A DNA stretch of 64,000 bases from Prosopocoilus inquinatus (Eukaryota > Arthropoda > Insecta > Coleoptera > Lucanidae). Location: assembly GCA_036172665.1 (NCBI GenBank), contig CM069877.1, positions 25,011,001 to 25,075,000 on the forward strand, read 5' to 3'. The translations under genes were made by a program, and so were the position numbers. Under the pieces are notes generated by a model. It did no database searches and was not told the origin of the DNA. It was given only the letters and a program-made list of their open reading frames with translations. Shown piece by piece: positions 51,730 to 63,013 of the stretch (its first letter is position 1; every line of letters begins with the position of its first letter).

Positions 51730-52630
51730 GCATTACCGTTAGCGTCGTAATAATCCATAATAAGGTTTTATTTTACCAAGTTAACACTGGCAGTGAAATA
51801 TAAATTGTTACAGATATGTGTATCCAGGACATGAATGCAGGAAAAGTAAATTAATACGGAGAGTTAACCTGTATCCTACAACGTATTACCTGCCGAGACA
51901 ATTCATCATTTTAATAGAAATGAAAGTGCAGAAGGAAGGAGCTACAACTATGAAACAATCACTTTAAATAGTTTTATTAAAGTGTAACAAGTATTATTAT
52001 GTGTGAGTGATAGCTGATTTATAAAAGTGGTCAAAGTACAGTATTCTGAATAGGAATTGTTCAAAAAAAGGTTTAATTTGCAGTAATTTTGAAGATACTC
52101 ACACTTAAAGTCAAAAATGTGTATGGATAAAGAAAGAATGTATTGAATTGCAATTTTGAAAGCACTTCCATAAATTATGAACTTCATGAATGACAATGTA
52201 CAAATTATAAGGTATTTTTCACGACTAACTGTTACGAATAGCGTGATTAGCAGTAGGTCACGAGAATATGTCACTGTTAATAGTAAGATTCGCCAAAACG
52301 AAACGGTAACGGTTACAGGCTTTCTGACGGTTGCATTTTAAAATTTAACAACAGTCCAACAATGAATTGTGTATTTAACTATGACTAACTTATGATTGAA
52401 TTAAGTTGAGGTTAGCACGCGGAACCACGATTCTGTGTAGAACTCGCGGAATAAGAGAGAGACAGCAACGTTACGCAACTCTCTGACCGGGTTAGGAAAA
52501 TAGTAACCGCAGTATCATATGTGACGTCATATCAACAGTTACCGGTAAGTCACGAAAATGCAGTGGTCACTTATTTCGCCTAACCACTCGTAACCGGTTA
52601 GTCGTGTGTCACATTTTGGCATATGTTATA
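51730..52630. other. No gene seen
   Basis: AT-rich; the minus-strand frame at 51948-52274 has no recognisable motif. 52290-52620 contains repeated GTAACCG/CGGTTAC motifs (CGGTAACGGTTACAGG, TTACCGGTAAGT, TAACCGGTTAGT), suggesting remains of an inverted-repeat element whose ends I could not set. Confidence 0.4.
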
Positions 52631-52631
52631 A

Positions 52632-53197
52632 TAGGTATATTCGTTTTAGAAATGCTGGGTTTGCCACAATAGCGTCATCGTCAAATAGCTTGACCATCTA
52701 GGTCAAGTTATGGTTGCATCAGAAATTGATCTAAAACGAATAGTTTGTGATGGGCAAGTTGTACCCAGAGAAAAAAAAAATGTTAAATCAACATAATTTT
52801 CGTTTGGGTACGTTCAATGCAATCATTTATTTAAAAGAAAAGCCATTATGTATTCTATTCAAGTAAAAAAAATGTTTGAATCGACAAGAAACTGCTTGAA
52901 TTAATGTAAAGTATGCATCATTCAAATAAATAAATGCATCGACTGTATTCAAACAAAGACTTTTCTGTGTGATGAACACCGACCTTGCTGAAAAATAATT
53001 AAATTAAGGTTAAGTAAACAATACTTTGGTGTTGACGCAACTAAACCCTACTCTGGAGTAGGTGCACGTTGCGTCAACACCAGCACTGCCGCAGTGGCAA
53101 TGTCAAATACAGCATGCCGAAAATCTAAAACGAATACACATTTTGTTGACGCAGGTGACTTGCGGCAACCTTAAGTCATCTAAAACGAATGTACCTA
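52632..53197. mobile_element. MITE-like unit with 19-bp inverted ends
   Basis: TAGGTATATTCGTTTTAGA at 52632-52650 is mirrored with one change at 53179-53197. Additional TCTAAAACGAATA copies occur inside (about 52731 and 53125). No coding sequence and no clear duplication. Confidence 0.65.
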
Positions 53198-53952
53198 ATG
53201 ACACGAAATTTACTTATAATAGCCAACCTAATAAAATAAAATCACGACCTACTTAATGGTAAATAAATAAAAAACAGATATTAGGTACTCATTTAAACGG
53301 GTCCAAAATAAAAAATGCATACAAACCTTGCAATTTTCGGTGTACTTAGGCTAAGTTAAGGTTAGAACACTTGTGTAATCAAGAAATCAAATGCAATAAC
53401 ACAAAAATTTATGTAAAAAAGCCTTGCATCAGAAATGTGGAAAATCGTTTCAAATTTTCTTATGCAAGCAACAGTTAAAAACTCAAGAGCAACTTTGATT
53501 GTTTTAAATACTGCTTTGGCATAAAAATGAATAAGCTAACCATTCGTAAGAGCTAAGTACCATATGCCCATTTACTGTTTTACATTTTGAGCAAATCTCA
53601 GAAAATGAGAATACTTTTTACTTTTACTTTAGAAATTTTGTCTGTGTATTCAAGAGACGCATTTGATGAAAACTTATCGGAACCTATTAATATTTTATCT
53701 AATTTGTCCCACGATTCCAAATTTAATTTAATTTTCGCATTTAAAAAAGAAAAGAAAAAAAAAAGAATTCCAGAGGGCTACAACTCTTCCGACTCCTTAT
53801 TGTCAATGCACCGGTTAGTCGCGAAAAATCACTTAATGTGTTATTACTTGCAGTTACTTTTGCAGTTATATATAGTAATTTGAGAATAATATGTGATTTG
53901 TTTTATTAGCTTAAAATCTACCAAATATCATAATTTAAGCATGATTTTCCGT

Positions 53953-54097
53953 TTCTTTAGGTTTTCGTCTCCATACATTCATTTAGGTAATACGTTATAT
54001 TCTGTAAAGACTTGTAATGTATATTACAGCATATTAGTGTCTTTGCAGAATGTAACGTATTACTTAAATGAATGGATGGAGAAGAAAACCTAAAGAA
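53953..54097. mobile_element. Hairpin MITE, about 145 bp
   Basis: 53953-54011 and 54039-54097 are inverted copies with few mismatches (TTCTTTAGGTTTTC..., CATTCATTTARGTAATACGT, ATTCTGYAAAGAC). A small loop rich in TGTAATGTATATTACA joins them. Confidence 0.8.
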
Positions 54098-54239
54098 TTA
54101 TTTAAATTAAAAAGGCGCGTAAAATAGTGGCGTCTTCGCAACAGATAAATACGTTACTAAGTACTACTACGTCTTATGAGATGGACAAAAAATTGACATG
54201 GCACTTGGCTCTCTCTCCTGTGTTATTAACGGAAGAAAA

Positions 54240-54365
54240 GATAAAACAGCGACATCCTACGATCGTTTTTTGACCTGACATTGCAGTAGGATAAACAAAT
54301 TGAAGCGTATTTGCTACTTCATAAGTCCCCCATGCAAGGCGGCTATGCTTGATGTCAAAGCATAA
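54240..54365 (+). repeat. Dispersed repeat copy (family of 34168)
   Basis: It shares ACAGCGACATCCTA, TTTTTTGACCTGACATTGCA, ACAAATTGAAGCG and TCCCCCATGCAAGGCGG with 34168-34290. It is followed within 60 bp by the degenerate hammerhead motif. Confidence 0.75.
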
Positions 54366-54424
54366 TAAAAGTTTTAAACATTTTGTTGCAAATCTTTTTT
54401 GATTGCAGTGAAAACCTCGAGCAG

Positions 54425-54471
54425 CCTCTGCACAGCTGTTTGAGTCCTGTTTGGGGCTTCGTCAGCAGAAA
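54425..54471 (-). ncRNA. Degenerate hammerhead ribozyme remnant
   Basis: Minus strand: stem I TTTCTG (54471-54466), CTGACGA (54465-54459), stem II GCCCC...GGAC, then CAAA (54442-54439) where GAAA is required, the same ACAGCTGT stem III as at 37237, then a G at the cleavage position, and stem I 3' strand CAGAGG (54430-54425), which pairs with TTTCTG. The core G-to-C change and a G at the cleavage site should make it inactive. Confidence 0.55.
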
Positions 54472-54499
54472 CGTAGCTCGACATTTCCACTGCAAACCA

Positions 54500-55200
54500 C
54501 AGACAATACTAATATAGATAAGACAGTCCCGTAAAGAAGGCTAAAACATAAATCGCGCCATCTAGCCAATATGAAGAAACTATTTTCTAAAAAAGCGGCA
54601 AATATGAAATAATAGTTATTCATTGTTTTCTAAAATCGTTCTGTAACCGATCATAAATAGCATGTAATTTATATATAGTTTTTGACATAGGGTAAATTTT
54701 TATACTTATTTTAATAGCATTTCTCAAAATAAATGTTCGAATTGAAATATAATATTCGTTTGGAAGTACATTATGACAAAATCTATTAAAATGTATGCAA
54801 ATTTAACTGTGTCAAAAAATACATGTAATTTGCGTGCAATCTATGTGCATACTCAATTTTATTTGGAAATCTTGTTCTGTATTTATTTCTTTTTATTATA
54901 TTATATAATTATATATGTATATATTATAAAATATCAATGGATTAATTGAAAGACTGCCGGCTCTGGGCAACAGTGACCGATGAGAAGTTTCTTCATTAAT
55001 TTTCTTGATTTTATCAAGTTCTACTCTTTGCGTATCCTATTACCAAAGGCCGTATTTTATTTAAATTCTAAAAGCAACTAGTTATTACACCAAAAAAGTA
55101 AGAAACTTTAACAGTCAACATAAGCGGAAAAATTCAAAATTATTCTATACATGTATTTATAATATTACATTATATTACATTTTACAATATTACAATTATT
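54500..55200. other. No gene seen
   Basis: AT-rich with TATATA runs near 54900; nothing recognised. Confidence 0.5.
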
Positions 55201-55203
55201 ACT

Positions 55204-55608
55204 ACAGCATCGAGGAAAATAGCCCGTCCAATCTCCCAGATGCCGATTACGCATCGTAACACCCCCGGTGTAGCGCAGATCTGAATCGTTCGATTACCCG
55301 GTTTAACAGAGATGCGCGTTGTTGAGTATTCTTAGGTATTTGAAATTCGAAGAGGGAAGAAAATACTAAAAATTCTCAGCTATTAATTGTTATTAAAATT
55401 TTCGTTCGATGGTTCGTTTCGATTTGCCGTGAGAATGTCTTGTTTTAAAATACAAGACATGAGAGAATGATCTCTCAATATAACAGGTTGTGAGAGACGC
55501 TTTCTGTAAGTAAAATAAAAACTCTTCAATATTTACGGAGAGACTGAGCAGTCAAATAAATGTCGAATCGTTAAAATCAAAATTAATGAGACGCAGAATT
55601 CAATCGTA
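55204..55608 (+). repeat. Dispersed repeat, fuller copy of 28138-28497
   Basis: It matches the copy in CCT3 intron 3 but retains about 52 extra bases (GATTACGCATCGTAACACCC...). Ends AATCGTAGAATT. Confidence 0.8.
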
Positions 55609-55730
55609 GAATTCCCGTGCCTATCGGAAATGCAGCGAGAAATCGAGTTCCGCCGTGCGCGGAATACAACGCCTCTGAGTTTGGACCCTCAGATTTCGGG
55701 CCTTAATTATTTCATTCAGCATTAACAGAA

Positions 55731-55865
55731 AGAATTTGAAATATTTACAATTTTTCTGAATAAAAATGTATTTACGGTTTCATTTTATTATATTAGTAGG
55801 AATTAGCCGAGAGAATTTGCAATATTTACAATTTTTTTGAATAAAAATATATTTACGGTTTCAGT
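55731..55865 (+). repeat. 81-bp tandem duplication
   Basis: AGAATTTGAAATATTTACAA with the following TTTACGGTTTCA (55731-) recurs at 55812 with small changes. Confidence 0.75.
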
Positions 55866-56416
55866 TTGTTATACGCAGTTATTCTTAAAACTACACGTAA
55901 TGCAAAGAAACATGGTTATAACCTTTTTTTATAAAGATAAATTTACGGCCGGTTGTGCAAAGACAGCTTAAACTGTAGATTTAGAAACCTAGATTTAAAA
56001 AATAAACCATGTTTAAAATAATTTGCGTTGTTCATCCACGAAGGAGTTCAGGCTCTTCTAAAGTTTTACTGTATTAAGTTCGTGTTGGCAGTAATGAACA
56101 CGTTGTTCACTGCTATTACGACTGTATGATCGAATAAACTCTTCAGGCGCTTTCGTAAATTCAAATTTGGTTCAAATTATTTGCTCAGGTGAGTTATACA
56201 AGCACAGATAAGTTATTTGGTGATAAAATTATACACATTAATCTCAATAAATATTGTTTAAGTTATAAATTCTGCGAATATTACATTAGTCGTGTTTTTT
56301 CAACTGACCGTTACCGGTCTATGCTGTTCTGATCAGCACTGAAAGCCTTGCTTCCTCTTCCAAACATTAAACATTTAAAGTAGCTATTATGTATGTTTAA
56401 TTTTCTACAATAATGA

Positions 56417-56692
56417 ATGAATAATGAATTTCTCACATTTCATAAAATTCAGGCGTTAGTAGATCTATGGAATGAAGAATTCAGAAGGGTAACTTTTCTT
56501 ACCGAGAACTTATGTATTGATGAAACAGTGGTACCCTTCCGTGGGCGACTAAAATTTCTCCAGTATGTAAAGGGAAAGCGACACAAATTTGGCATAAAAC
56601 TGTTCAAACTGTGTCTTCCTGGAGGGTTTACCTCTCACGTAAAGATTTATTGCGGATCAGAAAAAATTGAATATGATAAATTTCTTTTATAA
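56417..56692 (+). pseudogene. piggyBac-type transposase fragment
   Basis: The 91-codon frame reads LVDLWNEEFRRVTF, LCIDETVVPFRGRLKFLQYV and GKRHKFGIKLFKLCLPGG, the first catalytic Asp region of piggyBac (PGBD) transposases, ending at a stop soon after YCGSEK. The other two catalytic Asp regions and the Cys-rich C-terminus are absent. The fragment has no visible piggyBac termini or TTAA pair. Confidence 0.85.
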
Positions 56693-56764
56693 ATACTTTT
56701 ATCTACCAATATAATACCTGCTTTGGGGTTATATTGCCTTAAACCAAACTTAAACAGTCAATCA

Positions 56765-56889
56765 GGACCGTTTTATAAAACTCGCGTTTAAACCAAGGAT
56801 TAACACAAAGCTTGTCTGGTACACCACTTTCTCTGGTAAACCTGGTTTAACCTAAAACCAGGTCCAAACTCGTATTGTACAACCGGGCC
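56765..56889. mobile_element. Short MITE related to the 35362 family ends
   Basis: GGACCGTTTTATAAAACTCG at the left is mirrored by the right end ...TATTGTACAACCGGGCC. A CCTGGTTTAACCTAAAACCAGG palindrome lies inside. GGCCCGG-type ends recall PIF/Harbinger MITEs. Confidence 0.55.
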
Positions 56890-57562
56890 TTGCTGTTATT
56901 TGCCTGTGTTAAACCAAGATCAGCTTTCTATAAAAGTCTCCTTGTGGACATAGATAAAAGAGATATTAGATGTCAAACTCAACATTGTATATGTGGAGCA
57001 ACAAAATGTGCGCCTCACGCGACCTGGGGAGAATTAAAATAAAAAAAGCCGCCTAATTTAAAAATATTTCTGCGTTAACTGTTTAATGGCCGGTTTCACA
57101 AGTTTCGTTAAATATTTGAGTTCCGATTAACTTTGTAATGAATGATTAAATAGCAAAACAATTGCATTTAACGATGATTAACTTAACGATGATTAGTAAA
57201 CGGCTCGCTCTGTAATCGGTCGTCAAATAGTCTTAATGCGCCGTTAAGTGTTTCACAAAGCTCGATTAAGAGATAACGCTTCGTTTACTTCTGTCTAATC
57301 AGGCATTAGATTAATCGACAGAATTCCAGCGATTAAAAAGTGACAAGTGAGTTTTCAATTTATTATAAAGCTTTTTTAATATAAAAATTGCAACAGATTA
57401 TCCTAAAAAGTAGGTATAATTCTATTTAAAAATATAGCTTACCTTAAATACGAACAATAATAAAATTTTTATGCTTTCTACTTGGCTTGGTTTATTAATT
57501 TTTACTACCTACATTCTTGCTGAAGTTACTTTCAACAATAAACAATTCAAAATTATTTCAGA

Positions 57563-58604
57563 ATGTCTGCATCCTCACTTTCTTCTGTAAATGATGAAGA
57601 AATGCCTCCTCAAGGTAGGATTCGTTTTGTAAGAGATAGAAATAATCCCTTCCATGATTTGGATGACGAAGAATTTAAGATAAGGTTTTGCTTTTCCAAA
57701 GAAGGAGTTATGGAACTTTTACGTACATTAGGTCCTGCACTAGAGCCTGCAACAAACAGAAATAAATCTGTAAGTGCCGTAAATCAGTTGTTGATTACCT
57801 TACGTTATTACACCACTGGAGCATTTCAACAGCTGATTGGTGATACTTTCAACATTCAAAAATCAACAGTATGTAGAATAATTCATCGCGTCACGCATCT
57901 GATTGCAATGCAAAGTAGACAATTAATTAAAATACCCACGGAAGAAGAAGCTCAGCAAGTCACATTGGACTTTTACGCAATAGCATGATTTCCTCATGTA
58001 ATCGGCACCATAGACTGCACCCATATTTAAATAATTTCACCTGGTGGTAATCGAGCTGAGTTGTACCGCAACAGAAAAGGTTTCTTTTCTATAAACGTAC
58101 AAGTAGTTGCAGATGCAAAAAAATTAGGCATGTTATTGCAAAGTGGCCTGGTTCTGTACATGATAGTACAATTTTTAATGACTGTCCGTTGAAAGCAGAT
58201 TTGGAGCATGGTCAATATGGCAACAATTTTCCTTTAGGAGATAGTGGATATCCTTGCAGAAAATACCTCCTTACTCCGCTTCTCACACTCACACTCTAGC
58301 AGAAGAAGCATACAACATTGCCCATATCAAAACACGGAACACTATGGGAAAATGTTTTGGTGTCTTGAAGCGAAGGTTTCCTTGTCTGCATGTAGGAATG
58401 ACATTAAAGCTTGATCATGTTTTACCAGTCATCATTGCATGCTGCACTTTGCATAATTTGGCAATTAACATCAATGACCCAAATCCTCCAGAGGAATATC
58501 CTTTTAATGATGATTACATCGTGATCAATGCAGATAACCTGGCATCAGTAGCAGGACAAAATGATATTATTAGAACACTCATTAACACTGTCTTTCAGCA
58601 ATAA
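57563..58604 (+). pseudogene. PIF/Harbinger transposase (HARBI1-like), broken
   Basis: 57563-57988 is an open start (141 codons) with the DNA-binding half: LLITLRYYTTGAFQQLIGDTFN, IQKSTVCRIIHRVTH. After a TGA (57986-57988) come FPHVIGTIDCTHI with the first catalytic Asp, a TAA (58027-58029), then GGNRAELYRNRKGFFSINVQ. A frameshift near 58125 precedes GSVHDSTIFNDCPL (second Asp), and another precedes 58254-58604 (TRNTMGKCFGVLKRRFPCL). Most relatives have I-E-R where this reads M-G-K, so the last catalytic residue is missing too. It is non-functional. Confidence 0.9.
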
Positions 58605-58819
58605 CACAGACAATAATATTATTAAAATTAAATTCATAACCTTAATTTGTTTAAGCCATGCAAATATCCCCAAACTTTTGAATTTGTCTCATTTTCTTAT
58701 CCATTTTTTTGAGAGTGATTAAGATATTGTCAACTAAAAAACACGACTAAAAACGCTCAAAATCCTACAGCATACGAACAGATTGGCGTTGATAGACTTA
58801 CAACCATAGCTCACAGTCA

Positions 58820-59052
58820 ATGATCTGGTATGGGTTGGATGGAATGTAGAGTGAGAGGCATCGCGACGAACATTAGAGAGAGAGAAAACTAGCCTCGATC
58901 AGCTGGGTTGGGGCAAAAGTCAAAATTATTTTGACAATGTCAAAACGTGAAAACATATTGAATATATTTCGCATTACACGCATGTGGAAGTTGTAAAAAT
59001 AGATTCGATAATCTAATTTAAAATTGGAATATGAACTGTAAATTACGAACAA
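58820..59052 (-). repeat. Part of the 71-codon-ORF repeat family (right-end block)
   Basis: This is inverted relative to 10008-10150 and 60121-60255: GGGTTGGATGGAATGTAGAG, CAGCTGGGTTGGGGCAAAA, GACAATGTCAAAACGTGAAA. It breaks off at 59052, where about 265 bp of unrelated sequence with AGCGCTRCAG motifs begins. Confidence 0.75.
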
Positions 59053-59317
59053 TGGTTGCGTTCAGGTAAAAAATTATTTGCAGCGCTACAGCACAGCGCA
59101 AAGCTGTAGCACTTTAAATTATCTGAACCAAGATTCTGCTATTGAGGTGATGCACTCATTGTGTTTAATGCAGCGCTGTAATGTAGCATAAAAATACTAC
59201 GCTTGACTAATGGCGGCCGCTTGAAGAAAGCGCTGCAAGTAATGACGTCATATGCCCCTCGTTCAGGCTTACGCTTTAGAAAAACGCTTCAGCGTTGCGG
59301 CTACCTGTACGCGACCA

Positions 59318-59740
59318 ATGATGTAATAAGGTTAGATGGAGTCTAGCGTCATTTTGAATAGGACTGCATCGGCTTTAACATTAGAGAGAGAAAGATAATA
59401 TGATCATTCCCTAAGAGTAACAAAGATCAGAAATGGCCGATACCACGTGGTTTGGGGCAAATGAAAGCTTAGTTCAGATGCATCCGGATATGCAAAAAAC
59501 TAGCCAATCAAAAACAAATTGCAATAAATATTTTGCATATTCGGAATGCATCTCAACTAAGCTTAATGCGTTTGCAAACACCGTTACGATGGCGAGTAAG
59601 TGGTTGAATGGCAAATTGTCAAAAATTAATGAACTTCGTAATTTATAGTTCATATTCCAATTTTAAATTAGACTATCGAATCTATTTTTACAATTTGCAC
59701 ATGCGTGTAGTACGAAATATATTCAATATTTTAAGTAATT
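59318..59740 (+). repeat. 71-codon-ORF repeat, copy 1
   Basis: It starts AATGATGTAATAAGGTTAGA, passes ACTGCATCGGCTTTAACATT and the ORF at 59433-59648, and continues past TTCATATTCCAATTTTAAAT. It is inverted relative to 60254-60580. Confidence 0.8.
59433..59648 (+). CDS. 71-codon ORF in repeat, copy 1
   Basis: MADTTWFGANESLVQMHPD starts the frame, with a Cys pair (NCNKYFAYSEC), then LNAFANTV and ELRN near the end. The frame is intact in both this copy and 60254-60469 despite substitutions; the 9.86-kb copy is truncated. I recognise no family. It could be a captured exon or a small element protein. Confidence 0.5.
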   Translation: MADTTWFGANESLVQMHPDMQKTSQSKTNCNKYFAYSECISTKLNAFANTVTMASKWLNGKLSKINELRNL

Positions 59741-60120
59741 TTAAAATGCCTCTACCCTCTCTGTGGATGGATACATTTATATCTTTTTGTCGCATATTTA
59801 TGCAATCATCAGCGAAACAAGTAGGTATTCTACATTTTATTAACGCGATTATTGAAATATTATAATAAAAGAAATTTTAGAAACCTGCTTGTCTTTTTAG
59901 AGTAAAATAGTCACTTACATAAAACTAAAAATCTAATAAAATGACATTCAAAATCAATTTAAAACATCCCGTGAAAACTACAAGCGAAATTAATGGATGT
60001 TGAACTTTAATTGAATAATAAACAAAAGCTTGATAAGTCACTTCAAATAACTTAAAATCGAGAAAACGACCCCACAAAATCCACTTTGAAAACTAACAGA
60101 CTAAACGCACAGACAACAAA

Positions 60121-60580
60121 TGTTTTCACGTTTTGACATTGTCAAACTAATTTTGACGTTTTGCCCCAACCCAGCTGATCGAGGCTAGTTTTCTCTCTCT
60201 CTAATGTTCGTCGCGATACCTCTCACTCTACATTCCATCCAACCCATACCAGATCATTGATTACGAAGTTCATTAATTTTTGACAATTCGCTTTTCAACC
60301 AGTTACTCGCCATGGCAACGGTGTTTGCAAACGCATTAAGCTTAGTTGAGATGCATTCCGAATATGCAAAATATTTATTGCAATTTGTTTTTGATTCGCT
60401 AGTTTTTTTCGTATCCGGATGCATCTGAACTAAGCTTTCATTTGCCCCAAACCACGTGGTATCGGCCATTTCTGATCTTTGTTACTCTTACGGAATGCTT
60501 ATATTATCTTTCTCTCTCTGATGTTAAAGCCGATGCAGTCCTATTCAAAATGCTGCTAGACTCCATCTAACCTTATTACA
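60121..60580 (-). repeat. 71-codon-ORF repeat, copy 2 (rearranged)
   Basis: 60121-60255 is the right-end block (TTTTGACGTTTTGCCCCAAC, ATTCCATCCAACCCATACC), then 60256-60580 is the left block in inverted orientation with its own ORF. The blocks are joined in an order not seen in the 9.86-kb copy. Confidence 0.75.
60254..60469 (-). CDS. 71-codon ORF in repeat, copy 2
   Basis: Same length and frame as 59433-59648, differing at about nine residues (for example HPDTKKTSESK against HPDMQKTSQSK, and ASNWLKSEL against ASKWLNGKL). No stop or indel. Function unknown. Confidence 0.5.
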   Translation of the reverse strand: MADTTWFGANESLVQMHPDTKKTSESKTNCNKYFAYSECISTKLNAFANTVAMASNWLKSELSKINELRNQ

Positions 60581-60589
60581 TCATTGCTC

Positions 60590-60838
60590 ACAGTATACAC
60601 ATCAATCAGTAGGTACAGCCACAGGATACAGCTCCGGCTTTTTGCTTTTACAGTTTCTGAGGGTGCATGTCTGAAAACGAGCGGTCCTTTCTCAGTCGAG
60701 AGTGGCGCAACGATCAACGGTTGGCCGTGTTCAGGTAACCACAGGAGCTGAGTTACTAATTCAATATAGCTATTGAACATGCTTTTGGAGTGCCAAGCTT
60801 CAGCAGCTAGTATTCTCACATTAGCCCTTTAAGAGGAA
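60590..60838 (+). repeat. SINE-like repeat, second copy
   Basis: Matches 45309-45550: CAGTAGGTACAGC, AGAGTGGCGCAACGATCAAC (A-box-like), GTTCAGGTAACCACAGG (B-box-like), TGCTTTTGGAGTGCCAAGCT, CCCTTTAAGA. Confidence 0.6.
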
Positions 60839-60839
60839 T

Positions 60840-62265
60840 CCCATCGAATAATGCCATATACGAAAATCATTAAAACGCGCGAAGTCGTAGAGGGTTTAGT
60901 TCTTAATCAAGTTATTTCATTTTTTGACACCACGTATTTAAGGACTAGAACTACAAAGTGACCAATGGAAATTTCGCTACGATTAGTTGTTAATTGGAAA
61001 AGAAAATAATTAACATTTAAAAATCGTAGTTGAACTTTACAGTAAAATTACTTACTACTTCCAGTTCATATTTTCGAAAACGCGTTGGTCACTTTGTAGA
61101 TTGAAGTTTTATTAACAAAACCGCGAAAACAGCTTTCAAAAATATGTATATGTAATGTAGTTGTGAATTCGCGCGTTTTGCATGTTTTTCATGAATTATT
61201 TTTATGAGGCGTAGACGAATGTCTCCCACTATCAATTGTGAGGGAGGTAACGAAAGAGGAAGCAAACATACCTTCTCTTTCTGTTCCTCTAAAAAATTGT
61301 TGAAGGGAATATCGCGGCTGGAAACAAAAATTAGCTTGTGAGAGGTCGGATCCGAGCCGGGAGTGATCGAATATTGTCGGTATTTGAAAAATACTTTGAA
61401 AGCATTTTGAATCACTTATTTACGTGAATTGTAAGTTTAACATAGATATAGGCAAAACAAACGAAACATTGAAATTACACTTGTACAGACTATAAAATTG
61501 AAATGTTTGTCGGAAGTATGAATGTTAGAAATGTTTGCAACAATGACAATAACGAGAATATAATAATAGAAGAAAATATTTTTAAATAAATTAGAAAATA
61601 TTTAAATATTTGTTAATAAATTTCGAACTCCGTTACTAAATCTTTTCCAACTCGAATTTTATTAATGTGTTAATAAAATTTGATTTTGTAAAAGTTTTTG
61701 TTATGAATGAATATGTCCTCATGTAAATAAGCTGTAACACTAATTATGTTTCTACAAAAATTATTAATTAAATATTAAATTAAAAATATGCGTTGTTAAT
61801 GAGGACAATAAATAGAACTAGCAATTGAATATATTTTCGGAAACAAAATTCAAGTTCAATATTGTTAGTAATTTGACATTACTTCTATAAAGATATTTTT
61901 TTGCGTTGAAATAGAGATTCCAAAATTAACAATAATTAGAGTCAATAGAATAGTCAAGTACTAATTAATATAGTTCTTCTAGAAGAAATCAGAGACATGT
62001 GGTTCGAACGGGAAGCCAAGAATTCAACCGTAGTTCTTTATAAGAAAGGAGTTGATTGACTAATTCAGACCTTAGCATGGTAGGGGAACATGACGGGGTA
62101 TATCCCCTTTCTTCGCGATATTAGTTGCGCGCTTATCTCAGCAACCAATCACACTGGGACCTTTTTTGTAACTTCTGTGATCACACTTGTTTGTTAATGG
62201 ATTCATTGTTACCGTCGATGGGTGGGGGATACTACAAGCTGGCTCTTCTCGTATTTTATGCCCGG
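60840..62265. other. No gene seen
   Basis: AT-rich. A minus-strand frame of 108 codons (61089-61415) shows no recognisable motif; 61450-61980 is very AT-rich and non-coding. Confidence 0.5.
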
Positions 62266-62269
62266 GCCT

Positions 62270-62429
62270 GGGACCGTATTCTCGAATCGAACGACAAGAG
62301 TCGTATGCGAAAATGACGTCAAAATGATGCAATTCTCGAACGATTTCTACAGTTTTGTATAAGAGTCTACGTCATTTTGACGTCATTTTCGCATGCGACT
62401 CTTATCGCTCGACTTGAGAATAGGGCCCC
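62270..62429. mobile_element. Palindromic MITE, about 160 bp
   Basis: Inverted arms of about 60 bp: TATTCTCGAATCGAACGA, AAGAGTCGTATGCGAAAATG and ATGACGTCAAAATGA are mirrored on the right side, ending GAGAATAGGGCCCC. Two TGACGTCA-like cores lie in each arm. No coding content. Confidence 0.85.
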
Positions 62430-62439
62430 TGGACTAACT

Positions 62440-63010
62440 CAAAGTTTCACTGTGTGCTCACAGAAAAACAATTTGTGGTCGGATAAACGAGATATGAATT
62501 AAGGTTTTTTTTTTAATGGAACACCCTATATATTATTACGATTTTCGATTATAAATTAAGTTCTACTGTGACTACGTATATAATAAAACTGTGAAATAAA
62601 ATAATTCCTATTTAATTTATTTTATTTTGGAATTTTAGAAATAGAAAACTCCCATTTATACAAGAGATATGATTCAAAATATCTTAAACACTTTTTCATT
62701 TTGCGCAATAAAATTGAGAACGCTTTAAATATGTTTTACGTTAAATTTTCAGTTATTTTTCCGATTCATTTTTTGTTTCTACCTTAAACGTTAATGTTTA
62801 GAAAATATCTAAATCGTTTTAATATGTTAATGGTAAAATTTTATTCAATGTTATTTAAAATCAAAACTTTTTTTGGGTGTCCGACACTCAATTGTTTTTT
62901 GTGAATATCTATAGCAGTACTGAAATATATTGTACGACTTCTTTTATCCTTTTTTTTTTTTAAATCAAAAATAAAAGAGTTAAAGGAGGTAGGAATTCTC
63001 GCGTAGTCAC
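62440..63010. other. No gene seen
   Basis: AT-rich sequence, with GGAACACCCTATATA near 62518 typical of insect short repeats. The minus frame at 62841-63056 has no motif. Confidence 0.5.
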
Positions 63011-63013
63011 CCT

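Noticed and set aside
51948..52274. 108-codon minus-strand ORF as a membrane protein
   Set aside because: Hydrophobic residues reflect AT-rich codons; no conserved motif and no neighbouring signal.
61089..61415. 108-codon minus-strand ORF
   Set aside because: No domain or repeat partner found; composition matches noncoding surroundings.
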